DNA from: Litoribacillus peritrichatus
GTDB lineage: Bacteria > Pseudomonadota > Gammaproteobacteria > Pseudomonadales > Litoribrevibacteraceae
DNA: 64,000 bases
Assembly (NCBI RefSeq): GCF_039537985.1
Contig: NZ_BAABBN010000012.1
Span: 1 to 64,000 of the forward strand
Reading direction: 5' to 3'
Both the position numbers and the translations under genes were made by a program. The stretch's first letter is position 1, and every line of letters begins with the position of its first letter. The notes under the pieces were generated by a model. The model had not been told where the DNA came from. It saw nothing but the letters and a program-made list of their open reading frames with translations, and searched no databases. Shown one piece after another: positions 53,601 through 62,939 of this stretch.

Positions 53601-54725
53601 TTAACTCCCCAAAATTTTCATGGGTAAACTAAGAATAGGATTCTGTGAATCAGCAAAACTAAAGATCACCAGAATATGGCCCGCCGACACCAGAAAATAC
53701 CAAACTGCCGAGAATACCTGTCCATAAGTATCCAGCGGTACTAAGTGCGAGTACTGTCGTTGTCGCCATTCAAAAACAATTTCCAGCGCACCCACAATCA
53801 AAAAGAATACCAGCAGAGCCAAGCCAAAGGTATAAGATATCCATAACCCCAAACCAATGCCCGCCATACATACGGAAAGACCCACCCAGGAACGCATGGA
53901 AAAACTGATACTTTTTAAAACGTGACCACCATCCAATGGCAAAATCGGCAATAAATTAAACAGATTTAACAGTGAACCAAGCACCGCAGCACCGGCAAAT
54001 AATTCTAGATCGGTTATGACGTACAATAACCAGCAGCCCAACGACATGATTAAGCCAAAACACGGTCCCATGATGGATATCACTACATCCTGCCATCGGG
54101 TGTTCACTTTATCGTCTGAGACCGCCAAACCACCCACAAACGGAATCAGATAAATGCCCTTGGTCTTAATGCCAAAATATTGCATGGCTCTGACATGACC
54201 GTATTCGTGAGCCACCAAACAAGCGATTAACACCAGCGCAAATTCAATGGAGAATAACCACGCATAGCCCGCAACTGAAGCCCCGGCCAACACCGCTTTC
54301 ACCACCTTCGCGCTTTTTAATAATTTAAACGCCAGCGCTGCAAGCCCAATGAGGTTGGTGTGTTTTTTGGCTTTAACCAGGTGGCCGTCTCTTGGCAGCG
54401 GGCACTGACCACTTTCTTGTTGCCGCTCCCCCACCCATAGCTGATAGCTGAGGTTGTTGTCTTGCGCTTGTAAATTCAAGCTGATCGATACCGTCGTATC
54501 GGCTTGGTCTGCCGCATGAAGCTGTAACTGAAAACGGTGCACAATTTCACTGATTTGTACGCTTGCCAGTTCTGCGCAACTCACCAGTTGCTCGCCCCAG
54601 TAAAGGCGTTGCACCGCTTCGCTGTCCGTGATCAAACGTAATGGTTTGCCCATTAACTCCAAGGTTAATAGCTCAATTGATTCCCGGTTGGCCGCATCGA
54701 CGGCATTTTCATCTAAATCAGACAA
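53601..54725 (-). CDS. M50-family membrane metalloprotease (site-2 protease type)
   Basis: A 374-residue protein. The N-terminal 150 residues are soluble; the membrane domain has CLVAHEYGHVRAMQYFGIKT (HExxH zinc site) and LFNLLPILPLDGGHVLKSIS (the NxxPxxPLDGG third ligand). Several further hydrophobic segments follow. Intramembrane proteolysis of an unknown substrate. Divergent from tlyA with 164 bp between starts. Confidence 0.9.
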   Translation of the reverse strand: MSDLDENAVDAANRESIELLTLELMGKPLRLITDSEAVQRLYWGEQLVSCAELASVQISEIVHRFQLQLHAADQADTTVSISLNLQAQDNNLSYQLWVGERQQESGQCPLPRDGHLVKAKKHTNLIGLAALAFKLLKSAKVVKAVLAGASVAGYAWLFSIEFALVLIACLVAHEYGHVRAMQYFGIKTKGIYLIPFVGGLAVSDDKVNTRWQDVVISIMGPCFGLIMSLGCWLLYVITDLELFAGAAVLGSLLNLFNLLPILPLDGGHVLKSISFSMRSWVGLSVCMAGIGLGLWISYTFGLALLVFFLIVGALEIVFEWRQRQYSHLVPLDTYGQVFSAVWYFLVSAGHILVIFSFADSQNPILSLPMKILGS

Positions 54726-54889
54726 TGGATAAGACTCTCATAGTAAAAAATGACGCAAGTGTACCTGAAATCAATTTTAAACGGCTAAGGAAAATACCAA
54801 GGAAGATTCCAACCCCACAATTTGGTATGATTCCGGGCCATAACAATTTCAGCCCGCTGATTCAGATTCACCATTAAGTACCCGCTAAA

Positions 54890-55657
54890 ATGAAACGAAT
54901 TGATGTCCTTCTTGTGGATTTAAACCACGCAACCTCCAGAACCCACGCCCAAAAGTTAATCAGCTCAGGCCGGGTGAAAGTGCAATTTGGCACGCAATGG
55001 AAAGTCATTACCAAACCCAGTTTCAAATTAGACGGTTCAGAACCCTTAGAGATCGAAAGCCACGAAGAAGACAAGTACGCCTCCCGTGGCGGCTTAAAAC
55101 TCGAAGGGGCGTTAAAAGACAACGGCATCGATGTGACGAATATGATCGGCCTGGATGTGGGCTGCTCCACCGGCGGGTTCACCGACTGCCTGCTTCAAGC
55201 CGGTGCAAAGCACGTAGTAGGTGTTGAAGTCGGTCACGACCAGTTAGTTCAAAAACTACGAAATGACTCACGAGTCACACTGTACGAAGGCATAAACGCG
55301 CGTGAACTCGACCCGGCCTTGGTATTACCGCATACCGATGACAATGAAGGCTTTGATATTGTGGTGATGGATGTCTCATTCATCTCACAAACCAAAATTC
55401 TTCCAGCACTCGCCCCCGTCATGAAAACCGGTGGGCACCTCGTTTCTTTGGTAAAACCGCAATTTGAAGTGGGTAAAGAAGGCATTGGCAAAGGCGGTAT
55501 TGTGAAAGACCCTGCCCTGTACAAAAAGGTTGAAAAAGACATTCGCGAAATGTGTTCAAACCTTGGGATGACCGTAAAAAACTATACGGAAAGCCCTATC
55601 AAAGGCGGTGATGGTAATCGTGAGTTTTTGATTTGGGCGGTGAAAGAGGGTTCTTAG
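54890..55657 (+). CDS. tlyA: TlyA family 16S/23S rRNA 2'-O-cytidine methyltransferase
   Basis: A 255-residue protein. An S4 RNA-binding domain is at 1-60 (RIDVLLVDLNHATSRTHAQK, LISSGRVKV); the FtsJ-like SAM domain is at 80-250 with YASRGGLKLEGAL, GLDVGCSTGGFTDCLLQAGA (SAM loop), and MDVSFISQTKILPALAP. Methylates rRNA cytidine ribose. Last core gene before the right-hand accessory region. Confidence 0.93.
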   Translation: MKRIDVLLVDLNHATSRTHAQKLISSGRVKVQFGTQWKVITKPSFKLDGSEPLEIESHEEDKYASRGGLKLEGALKDNGIDVTNMIGLDVGCSTGGFTDCLLQAGAKHVVGVEVGHDQLVQKLRNDSRVTLYEGINARELDPALVLPHTDDNEGFDIVVMDVSFISQTKILPALAPVMKTGGHLVSLVKPQFEVGKEGIGKGGIVKDPALYKKVEKDIREMCSNLGMTVKNYTESPIKGGDGNREFLIWAVKEGS

Positions 55658-55669
55658 GTTAGATCAATA

Positions 55670-55695
55670 CGGCTGCGCGCAACCTATCTGTATTA
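55670..55695 (+). mobile_element. 26-bp scar identical to the IS91-like right terminus
   Basis: CGGCTGCGCGCAACCTATCT then GTATTA matches the last bases of the 2300-bp elements (for example 10006-10030). It directly follows tlyA and precedes the Mrr-like gene. The rest of the element is gone. Confidence 0.75.
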
Positions 55696-55739
55696 TATAT
55701 GTTTCTCAATATTACTACTAAGTGTGTCTAAGCATACAC

Positions 55740-56672
55740 CTATACCTCGACAGCAATGAAGTCTTCTAATTTCATTTCAGCGAACTTGACTTCGGGCTTT
55801 GAAGAAATCATAAGTACTATTCCTTTTGAGGAATCTATGTCCTCTTTAGTTATCTCTGTCATGCTTTCCTCATATTTAGATAATTCAGCTCGATCTAGGA
55901 ATAGGTGGAATGCATTCTCTTTTCCACAAAACTGTAAAAGTTGTGTTTTTTTGATTTTATCTAAAGTAGTTTTAAAATATCTTCTTTTCCATGCCAAAGT
56001 GAATGTTAATTCGCCAATATCTCTAGTTTCTATTTCGTCTTCCTTTGATGTGAAATCCATACAATAAGGAGGAGCGATTTCTTTAAACGTGATAACTCCA
56101 CACTCTCCTTCTGATGGTAGATTTATATCACCATTTTTCCATTTATCTTCAAAAAGACTAAACGCATCAATACCATTGTACATACGTATCGAAAATGACT
56201 CGCCAGGACGAATGTATACATTACTACATCTGGGGGAAAGCTTGGTGGGCATTACCTCCATCAAATATACTTCTATTAGAGTGTCAATATTCCAATCAGG
56301 ATGACACGCTTCTTGCGCTGTACAGCACACAACCCCATTAGCAGCTGCTTTTTTTAGAGCGTTAGCTGTGAATCCGTTTTTTGCAATAAATATACTTTGC
56401 TTTACGTCAAAATCCTGTAGCTTTCCCACATAAGCATCTATGTAAAAGATGTCAATTGGTCTACCATAATCTTTACATTCAACAACTACTGAAACCTTAT
56501 AGTCTTCATATACATTTGAAACTACTACATCAAACTGCCTTTCACCAAATTCACTTTCGAGTTTGACATCTCTATCAATTACGGCGCTTACATTATTTGA
56601 AAATATCTTTTTAAATATATCTTCAGCTAACTTTTCGTATTCTTTTCCATCACTACTCTTACGTTTGGCCAT
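55740..56672 (-). CDS. Mrr-like restriction endonuclease-fold protein
   Basis: A 310-residue protein from ATG 56672; the frame is open to a TTG at 56873 and the true start is not certain. KEYEKLAEDIFKKI, RQFDVVV and VSVVVECKDYGRPIDIFYID give the PD-(D/E)xK site (Asp, then Glu-x-Lys), typical of Mrr_cat nucleases that cut modified or foreign DNA. The C-terminal 200 residues (from LSPRCSNVYIRPGESF) are a separate domain of unknown type. The gene is AT-rich against core neighbours, next to an IS scar. No methyltransferase gene is adjacent. Confidence 0.75.
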   Translation of the reverse strand: MAKRKSSDGKEYEKLAEDIFKKIFSNNVSAVIDRDVKLESEFGERQFDVVVSNVYEDYKVSVVVECKDYGRPIDIFYIDAYVGKLQDFDVKQSIFIAKNGFTANALKKAAANGVVCCTAQEACHPDWNIDTLIEVYLMEVMPTKLSPRCSNVYIRPGESFSIRMYNGIDAFSLFEDKWKNGDINLPSEGECGVITFKEIAPPYCMDFTSKEDEIETRDIGELTFTLAWKRRYFKTTLDKIKKTQLLQFCGKENAFHLFLDRAELSKYEESMTEITKEDIDSSKGIVLMISSKPEVKFAEMKLEDFIAVEV

Positions 56673-56894
56673 CAGTTTTTGCAACTTCCTTTGTTTGAAA
56701 TCAAATTCCAATCTACTCAGACCCCAATGATTCAAAACATAGAAAGTAAACTCATAATAATTGCAAATTTCTTCATCGTTTATTAACTCTAAACGCCTTT
56801 GCCATTTGCTTCTTGGTTGTAGTAGAGTTTGGAGGTAATGTGGCTTAGTCCCCCAAAACGGAACGTAGAACAAAACGTCAAATGAACATAATTG

Positions 56895-57320
56895 TTAAAC
56901 ACTTTTCACTGTGTCTCTTTTTAAACTACACCATGCGCTTACTGCACCTGCAGCACCAACAAGACCACCAAAAATGATGGATAAAATAGCTTGTGTATTG
57001 TCAACTTTGTACAAATTTGGAGTCTCTCCATGAGCAGAGATCGTAGCTGCAACAAAAGAAAGATATGCTGGAATATAAAAGCCAATACCTGCAAAAATTA
57101 TAAGCGAACAAGCAAGCGATGTGCGCTTAAAAATTGGGATTAGAGGGATTAGCAAAATAACACTAAACATGAACCCTAAAACCCAGAGAAACCCAGCCGC
57201 TATTAGCATACCGGCAATAAAATTCTTATCAATTTCAATCGAAGAAGCATCCCGAAATATCCCAATTAGAAAGAACATTACCACTACTGTAAAAGCGCAA
57301 TATATAGATGCCTTGATCAT
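56895..57320 (-). CDS. Small membrane protein, unknown
   Basis: A 141-residue protein with four hydrophobic segments: about 5-23, 35-60, 66-90 and 110-130. No family recognised. It precedes the nuclease gene on the same strand with a gap of about 220 bp to the chosen ATG (21 bp to the upstream TTG), so the two may form an operon. Confidence 0.6.
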   Translation of the reverse strand: MIKASIYCAFTVVVMFFLIGIFRDASSIEIDKNFIAGMLIAAGFLWVLGFMFSVILLIPLIPIFKRTSLACSLIIFAGIGFYIPAYLSFVAATISAHGETPNLYKVDNTQAILSIIFGGLVGAAGAVSAWCSLKRDTVKSV

Positions 57321-57812
57321 ATGTTTAATGAGGGCCTAATAATTAATAGACAACACATGTCATAACTAAAAACAAAACTCGTAATTTATCCTTTAAAAGC
57401 TACCGCCAGCCTCTTAAGTCCATATTTTTCATAAGATATCAAACCAACGAACTAATTGCCATGTCGAAAGCAATGGCTTTTATCTGATGCAGTTTCAACA
57501 AACCAATACCTACGACTGAAACTAAAAAGGCCTCCCTAAAGCCCCCCAAAAACTTTCATAAATTTATCAGTAACCCCAGAAATCTTGGAAAAATAGGAAC
57601 AAATTGCAACTCCTCCCAGAAATCATCTGAAATGGAACCTGAGGCACCAGTTAACGCCAGAGCTCCCGCTACGGCTATGTGCATTAGAAGTGCATTAGGA
57701 ATCAGTAGAGGCAGAGTAAGAAGCCAACAAACAGAACCAACACCAACACCAACACCAACACCAATTTCAATTCACTCTTAAATCATAACCAAAAAAAGGT
57801 TATACGCAGGTA
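57321..57812. other. 490-bp region with short repeats, no gene
   Basis: It holds one copy of the CAGAGTAAGAAGCCAA repeat (57712-57727) and an ACCAAC microsatellite (57737-57765, about five units). No coding frame is seen. Confidence 0.5.
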
Positions 57813-58031
57813 CTAATCAATCTCAACAAAATCATCGTCTTCAGAAGTATCACCATGCGTTTTTCGATAATTTTCAAATTCAATATCAACTTGCTTGTCA
57901 CTTTCAGGCCAACCAGCATCAATTTGGTTCAAAACCTCTGTAGCTAAAGACCAACCGACAATTTTAGAAGAAGATCTGTTTAACCAATTTTTCCCATCCC
58001 AAAACAGATAGTCATAAGAACCAAAACCGAG
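57813..58031 (-). pseudogene. C-terminal remnant of a gene cut off by the IS256 element
   Basis: About 72 codons with protein-like composition (LGFGSYDYLFWDGKNWLNRS, IVGWSLATEVLNQIDAGWPE, SDKQVDIEFENYRKTHGDTS and a DDD tail) and a proper stop, but no start codon. The frame ends at a stop exactly at the IS256 left end. Family unknown; the rest of the gene is not on the other side of the element. Confidence 0.6.
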
Positions 58032-59413
58032 TTATTGTCAAATCTGGTGTTCGGGCAGTTTCAATTAAGCAGCTTCTTGATCGTTTTCTGCTACTTCAAT
58101 CCCGTCCCTGAACTTTACTCCCGTTATTACTTTCGCTAAGTAATTAAAGCCTCGGAGCTTTCTCCATTTCTTCTCTGCACACATGCCTAACTTATACATC
58201 ATGTGCAGCATACCATCTCGCGTCAGGCAGCCTTTTGAACGCTTCGTTCGATGGCGTATTGTGCCGAACGCCGACTCGATTGGGTTACTCGTGCGTAAAC
58301 TTTGCCAATGCTGGGCCGGAAACCCGTAAAAGGCCAGCAATTCGTTATGGTCTTTCAGCAGGCATTCCACGACTTTCGGATACTTCGCTTCATACATCAG
58401 AATAAAGTCGTCAAACGCTTTCTCTGCCTTTTCTCGTGTCTCAGCCTGCCAGATATCATGCAATGCTTGTTTTGCTTTTGGTTGCGATGATTTCGGCAGT
58501 TTATTTAGCACATTGGCGGTTTTGTGTACCCAGCAACGCTGTTGTTGAGTCTCCATAAAGACTTCTTCCAATGCAGCCCAAAACCCCATAGCCCCATCTC
58601 CGACGGCCAATTCAGGCGTATTCATGCCCTGAGCTTTGAGTTGAAGAAGGACTTCTCGCCAGCTTTGCGTCGATTCCCGTACGCCGTCTTCAATCGCCAG
58701 AAAGTGCTTCTCGCCTTTCTCATTGACGCCAACGATTACCAGAGAGCACAGTTTGGCACTTTCAGCCCTCAAGCCACTGTAAATCCCGTCAGCCCATATA
58801 TAAACCCACCGGTCGCGATTCAATGAGCGTTGTCGCCACTGCTTGTAGTCTTCGGCCCAGGTACGCTTTAAGCGTGAGACCGTACTGGCAGAAAGTCCTT
58901 TGGCATCCGGCCCGACTAAGACTTCCAATGCCGCATCCATCTCTCCAGAGGAGATTCCTTTCAGATATAGCCAGGGCAAGGCAGCCTCGACAGAACGGGT
59001 TTTGCGCACATAAGGAGGAATCAAGGCGGATCGGAATGTAACAGGCTCACCGGATTTAGCACGAACCTTCGGGACTTTTACGGTCACCGGGCCGATACCG
59101 GTCTGGATATCTCGCTCAGGCAAATATCCATTACGGACAACCTCAGCTCGACCATCAGGTAATCTCCGTTCATTTACACTGGATAACAGCTCCTGCAACT
59201 CGGCTTCAACGGCTTGCTGGATTAACTGTCGAGCCCCTGATTTCAACAGTTCTGTCAGTGGATCAAGGGTCGTATCTGGACTCGCGATATCAACAACGTT
59301 ACTCTTACTCATGGTGGCGTATTCCTCGTATTGGTTTAATGCTTCGCAACATCAAATCAATCAAATACGCTGCCTTTTTTCAACCGTCCAAACACCAGAT
59401 TTAGTTATAACTC
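58029..59413 (-). mobile_element. IS256-family insertion sequence (1385 bp)
   Basis: Ends set from imperfect inverted repeats: GAGTTATTGTCAAATCTGGT at the left against GAGTTATAACTAAATCTGGT read inwards from the right. It contains one intact transposase gene. No 8-bp duplication flanks it (CCAAAACC left, CGAGGTGA right), and the flanks belong to different genes, so the locus has been rearranged after insertion. Confidence 0.85.
58065..59312 (-). CDS. IS256-family (mutator type) transposase
   Basis: A 415-residue transposase. YIWADGIYSGLRAESAKLCS holds the first Asp, LAVGDGAMGFWAALEEVFME the second Asp, and RTSNPIESAFGTIRHRTKRS the Glu of the DDE site; CWVHKTANVLNKLP is the family C/H signature. 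The full usual length and all catalytic residues suggest it is active. Confidence 0.95.
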   Translation of the reverse strand: MSKSNVVDIASPDTTLDPLTELLKSGARQLIQQAVEAELQELLSSVNERRLPDGRAEVVRNGYLPERDIQTGIGPVTVKVPKVRAKSGEPVTFRSALIPPYVRKTRSVEAALPWLYLKGISSGEMDAALEVLVGPDAKGLSASTVSRLKRTWAEDYKQWRQRSLNRDRWVYIWADGIYSGLRAESAKLCSLVIVGVNEKGEKHFLAIEDGVRESTQSWREVLLQLKAQGMNTPELAVGDGAMGFWAALEEVFMETQQQRCWVHKTANVLNKLPKSSQPKAKQALHDIWQAETREKAEKAFDDFILMYEAKYPKVVECLLKDHNELLAFYGFPAQHWQSLRTSNPIESAFGTIRHRTKRSKGCLTRDGMLHMMYKLGMCAEKKWRKLRGFNYLAKVITGVKFRDGIEVAENDQEAA

Positions 59414-59623
59414 CGAGGTGATGCTTATCTACGAAGTTTAGTAATCCATGGAGCAAGAGCGGTGGCGATACATGCAAAGCCAAAAGAAGACAAACTGAGC
59501 TTATGGATTAAAAACTTAATAGAAAAACGAGGTTTTAATAAAGCGATAGTTGCTCTTGCCAATAAACTGGTACGAATTGCATGGGTAATTGTCGCGAAAA
59601 ATGAAAGTTATAGAACGACTTGA
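59414..59623 (+). pseudogene. C-terminal fragment of an IS110-family transposase
   Basis: 69 codons starting in frame at the IS256 right end: RGDAYLRSLVIHGARAVAIH, AKPKEDKLSLWIKNLIEKRG, FNKAIVALANKLVRIAWVIV. This is the IS110 C-terminal (transposase_20) domain with its Ser-like SLVIHGAR loop and ANKxARIxW helix. The N-terminal DEDD domain is missing. Confidence 0.85.
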
Positions 59624-59890
59624 AGATAGAATGTATTAAGAAAGATATAGAGAAAGAAATACCCAAAGGTTGCGAAGGCAATCGGCATTAGATGATACAA
59701 CAGGTCACACTGGCGCACTGAAAACCTGGTTACTCTGAAGGTACTTGGATATCGAGGGGTCGATAAGGACTTTGCGCGCGGAGGCTCATCAAGGCCAGAG
59801 GATTTAAACCTCGTAACAGGCCGGATATACGGCAGCAACCTGTCACTGTTATCTATGCGGAAAGTCCTTGCAAGTAGGGAGGAGACCATA
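59624..59890 (+). other. Non-coding 3' flank of the IS110 remnant
   Basis: About 265 bp follow the transposase stop with short self-complementary stretches and no plus-strand gene. IS1111-group elements carry their bridge RNA downstream of the transposase, so a bridge-RNA remnant is possible. The minus-strand frame at 59608-59889 has no protein-like features. Confidence 0.35.
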
Positions 59891-59891
59891 T

Positions 59892-60154
59892 ACAGAGTAA
59901 GAAGCCAACAAGCAGAAACATTTCAAATCCAAAATCGTGAGGACTGTTGACTCCGGCTGGCTTATGGGTGACCCATTGATTCATTCGGGCTTGAGGGGGA
60001 AATGGAAAGCCAACACCAACCATATCAATGGATCAAAACCCAAAACAGCGCCTCTTCACCGTGTGACCCGCTTAACCGCATTCGACAATTAATCTGCTTA
60101 CTATAGCCAACTGCGTTTACTGTTTCGTTTTATTTCGTACAAGGAAGTGAATCT
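59892..60154. other. Repeat copy and leader of the 883-residue gene
   Basis: Starts with ACAGAGTAAGAAGCCAACAA (59892-59911), shared with 57712 and 62883. The sequence GTTGACTCCGG...CCCATTGATTC at about 59947-59985 resembles the GGGTCA/TTGACTC fragments at 62820-62930. No gene is seen. AAGGAAGTGA precedes the ATG at 60155. Confidence 0.5.
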
Positions 60155-62806
60155 ATGAGTTCAACTGACCATGGCTGGTTCGAAACCGCTGAAAAATTAT
60201 TATCCTCTAACGCACTAGAAACCTGTCAGCCCTTTCTTACTGCCTTAGAACAAGTAAAACAAGGTCAGGCTGAAGAGGCTATTTCTGCGCTGAAAGACCT
60301 GAACGAATTACAATATTATTTGTGCATCATTATCTTAGAAATTCAATGGGTTGACTCAGCCAGAGATAAAACAAAACTAACACTGTTTACCGAAGCTTTG
60401 CGAGAAAATGTCGCCATTGGTTCGGTTAAGAGTTCAGATATTTATTACAAATTAACCCGTGTCTGGACAGAAAAGGTTGGGATTTTATTAACCCAAGATG
60501 ACATCCTGTTCCGTAATGAATTTTCATCGGGGGATGCCATCCTGAGTTCAGTCATAAAACATCTGTCTCAACAAAACTTACACCAGACAGCATTGCAATT
60601 AATGCCGCATGTTAATAGCTACTACCGTGAAACCTTAGCTAACACCTGGTCACACGTTGTTTTAGGTCTTGATGAGGGGTCTCAAAAAGATCAGGCACTG
60701 ATGACCTTAGCAGGCATAGGTGCGCTACGACCAATGATTCAGAATGGAGGCGAGGAAGTATCCGCCTATGGTATTGCCATTCAGGCATTCAGTACCCTGA
60801 AATTGGACAGCGGCCACCCTGCAGTTCAAAAAAGCGTTAAAGGCCTCATGAAATTAGCTCGTCACCGTGCGCCAAAAGATGTCCGAGCAGCCGGTACCTT
60901 TGATGCGGCGGTTGCAGCGGCGAATGCTTCTGCTCAATTAAACCATGAAGGCTGGTGGGAAATAGCTACAGCCTTAAAAGACAATATCTGGGATCAGGAG
61001 CTTCAAGCTAAAGCCAACACAGCCCTGTCACTAGCCAATTATTATCGACAAGGTGAGTCAGTTTCCGAGCTGAAAGAGATTATTGAATCTATTAGGCTTG
61101 ATTGGTCTCAGGTGGATGACCCGATCTCAAAAATCAATGACTTTATTTTAAGTAAAGCCTCTAAAGCACCCAGTGCAGATGATGTATTAGCCGATGCAGT
61201 AAAATCAGGTCAGGACGGGGTTGATGAACAAGTCGAACTTCGGATGATAAAAGAAGATGAAACCAATCGTTATTACACTAGGGAAGGGAATCGCTTTGTA
61301 CTCGGGTGTAAGCTGTGTTTATCGGATGAAGCATTGAAGCAGATTTACAACACAATCCCTACCCATTCACAAAAAGAGGCATTAGTTAAGGGGGCAGCTC
61401 AGGGCTTTAAGGGACAACCGGATAGAGTATTGAAGTATTTAAAAATGGGTTACCCCGAAGGCGATCAGTTTGGTATTTACACTAAACGATTATTGCCCTT
61501 TCTCGATGAAGCGTTACTCCTCAAAGCCGAACAGTTCTTTATCAATAATGAAAGAACGGAACCTCTCTCTTTGTTTGCGACCCATTGGATTTTGCAAGAG
61601 GACTTGCCACGGGCAGCCCGAATTATTGCCAACCTGGGTAAGGCAACGTCTACTAACGAATGGGTACCCAACTATCGCAGAGGGGATAGAGGAAAAACTC
61701 CCTATTTAACGACGGCGGATGCAGAAATAGCCGCCCCCCCCTTACCTTACTCAGGGAAAGTAGAAGACAGCAAAGCGCTGCTAAAAACCTGTAAAACCAC
61801 GGCGTTATTATTACAAACCGCCAAAGACCATTGGCAGGATCAAGCCTTTATCGCAGACGTGCTAAACGCCTCCAAGCTTAAAAAGTATCAGAAATCCATT
61901 CTTGATCGTTGTGATTTAATTAAAGTGCTTGTGGTTGCTGACGAAGTAGAACAAGCGATTGCGCTGCTGCCCTCAGTCCACACAGGAAAAAGACGTTCAG
62001 GGTCGGAGGATTATGCTCAGGCCCCCATTTTATTCATTCTGCAATATTTACGCCGTCATCCGGAAAAGATGACCTTAGCGATATTCACTCCATTACTGGA
62101 TGCCATGTCAAAGGTATTTCCGCAATACATTGCTTTAGCCTATAACAGTTTGGCGCGATTGCTCTATCATTTACCATCGGCAGACCGTTCCATTGCGCAA
62201 GACAGGATCATTAGATCCGCTTACCAATTATTTCGGTATGAATGTGACCACTGCACTGTCTACCTTGGGTTATTAAAAGGAAGATTAGCCGTTGAAGGCT
62301 ACGGGGAACATAATGCGACAGACATTCAAGCTTGGTTAAATGAAGTGGAACGTTTGACGGGTAAATCCGGTTGTTATATTGGCCTTAGCTGGATTATGAG
62401 CCAAATAATCAACCTCGAAACCCATTTACCGGATGCTTTGTGGCAACCTTATTGTTTAACCTTGCTGTACGACTTCCTGGAAGAGCTGGTTAGCAACAAA
62501 AGTCACAACACCTTGTTGTTTTTAGAAATGACCTATCGTAATTTATGGTCAATACAAAACACTTCGATCATGAATGCCTTATGTCAATCAAACAAGCTAT
62601 CACAACTGCTGTATTCAGAGCTTTGCCGAAGCATGTGGAAAGACATTCACTTTGCACCGGAACCCTACACCCTATTAAACCTAACAAAACCCAACGAAGA
62701 AACCGCCATTGTTTTAAAACGAGAATTCATTGAAGCGCTGAGCCATGTAATGACCAATCAAGGCCACCCGGATGCTGATCGTATGGCAGGGTTAGTGATG
62801 AACTAA
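60155..62806 (+). CDS. Large helical protein of unknown family (883 residues)
   Basis: No known domain can be assigned. The sequence is almost entirely helical with paired-helix, HEAT/TPR-like character (TALEQVKQGQAEEAISALKD; QALMTLAGIGALRPMIQNGG; TILFILQYLRRHPEKMTLAI-like segments). Two CxxC pairs are present (GCKLCLS near 390 and YECDHCTVY near 700), plus PYLTTADAEIAAPPLPYSGK as a loop. No signal peptide or membrane segment. AAGGAAG sits 8 nt before the ATG. It stands alone between repeat copies in accessory DNA; a scaffold or sensor role is only a guess. Confidence 0.75.
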   Translation: MSSTDHGWFETAEKLLSSNALETCQPFLTALEQVKQGQAEEAISALKDLNELQYYLCIIILEIQWVDSARDKTKLTLFTEALRENVAIGSVKSSDIYYKLTRVWTEKVGILLTQDDILFRNEFSSGDAILSSVIKHLSQQNLHQTALQLMPHVNSYYRETLANTWSHVVLGLDEGSQKDQALMTLAGIGALRPMIQNGGEEVSAYGIAIQAFSTLKLDSGHPAVQKSVKGLMKLARHRAPKDVRAAGTFDAAVAAANASAQLNHEGWWEIATALKDNIWDQELQAKANTALSLANYYRQGESVSELKEIIESIRLDWSQVDDPISKINDFILSKASKAPSADDVLADAVKSGQDGVDEQVELRMIKEDETNRYYTREGNRFVLGCKLCLSDEALKQIYNTIPTHSQKEALVKGAAQGFKGQPDRVLKYLKMGYPEGDQFGIYTKRLLPFLDEALLLKAEQFFINNERTEPLSLFATHWILQEDLPRAARIIANLGKATSTNEWVPNYRRGDRGKTPYLTTADAEIAAPPLPYSGKVEDSKALLKTCKTTALLLQTAKDHWQDQAFIADVLNASKLKKYQKSILDRCDLIKVLVVADEVEQAIALLPSVHTGKRRSGSEDYAQAPILFILQYLRRHPEKMTLAIFTPLLDAMSKVFPQYIALAYNSLARLLYHLPSADRSIAQDRIIRSAYQLFRYECDHCTVYLGLLKGRLAVEGYGEHNATDIQAWLNEVERLTGKSGCYIGLSWIMSQIINLETHLPDALWQPYCLTLLYDFLEELVSNKSHNTLLFLEMTYRNLWSIQNTSIMNALCQSNKLSQLLYSELCRSMWKDIHFAPEPYTLLNLTKPNEETAIVLKREFIEALSHVMTNQGHPDADRMAGLVMN

Positions 62807-62939
62807 TACCAACACGGGGTCAAGGCTTTCTGAGCAGTATAAAATGGAATCAATGGGGTCAGTAATCAAGAATCAATTGGGGACAGAGTAAGAAGCCAAA
62901 TTGACTCCCACCCCATTGACTCCAATCTATCTACAGTCT
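62807..62939. repeat. Short interspersed repeat region
   Basis: Contains GGGTCA, AATGGGGTCAGTAATCAAG, GGGGACAGAGTAAGAAGCCA and CCCCATTGACTCC, pieces of the kind of repeat that surrounds REP-type transposase genes. Two AATGGGGTCA/TGACTCC-like arms could pair. Confidence 0.5.

Noticed and set aside
57737..57765. Origin or iteron array
   Set aside because: A simple ACCAAC microsatellite without AT-rich melting region, DnaA boxes or replication gene.
59608..59889. 93-codon minus-strand frame after the IS110 tail
   Set aside because: It lies in the non-coding flank of an IS element, overlaps the transposase stop antisense and has no protein-like composition.
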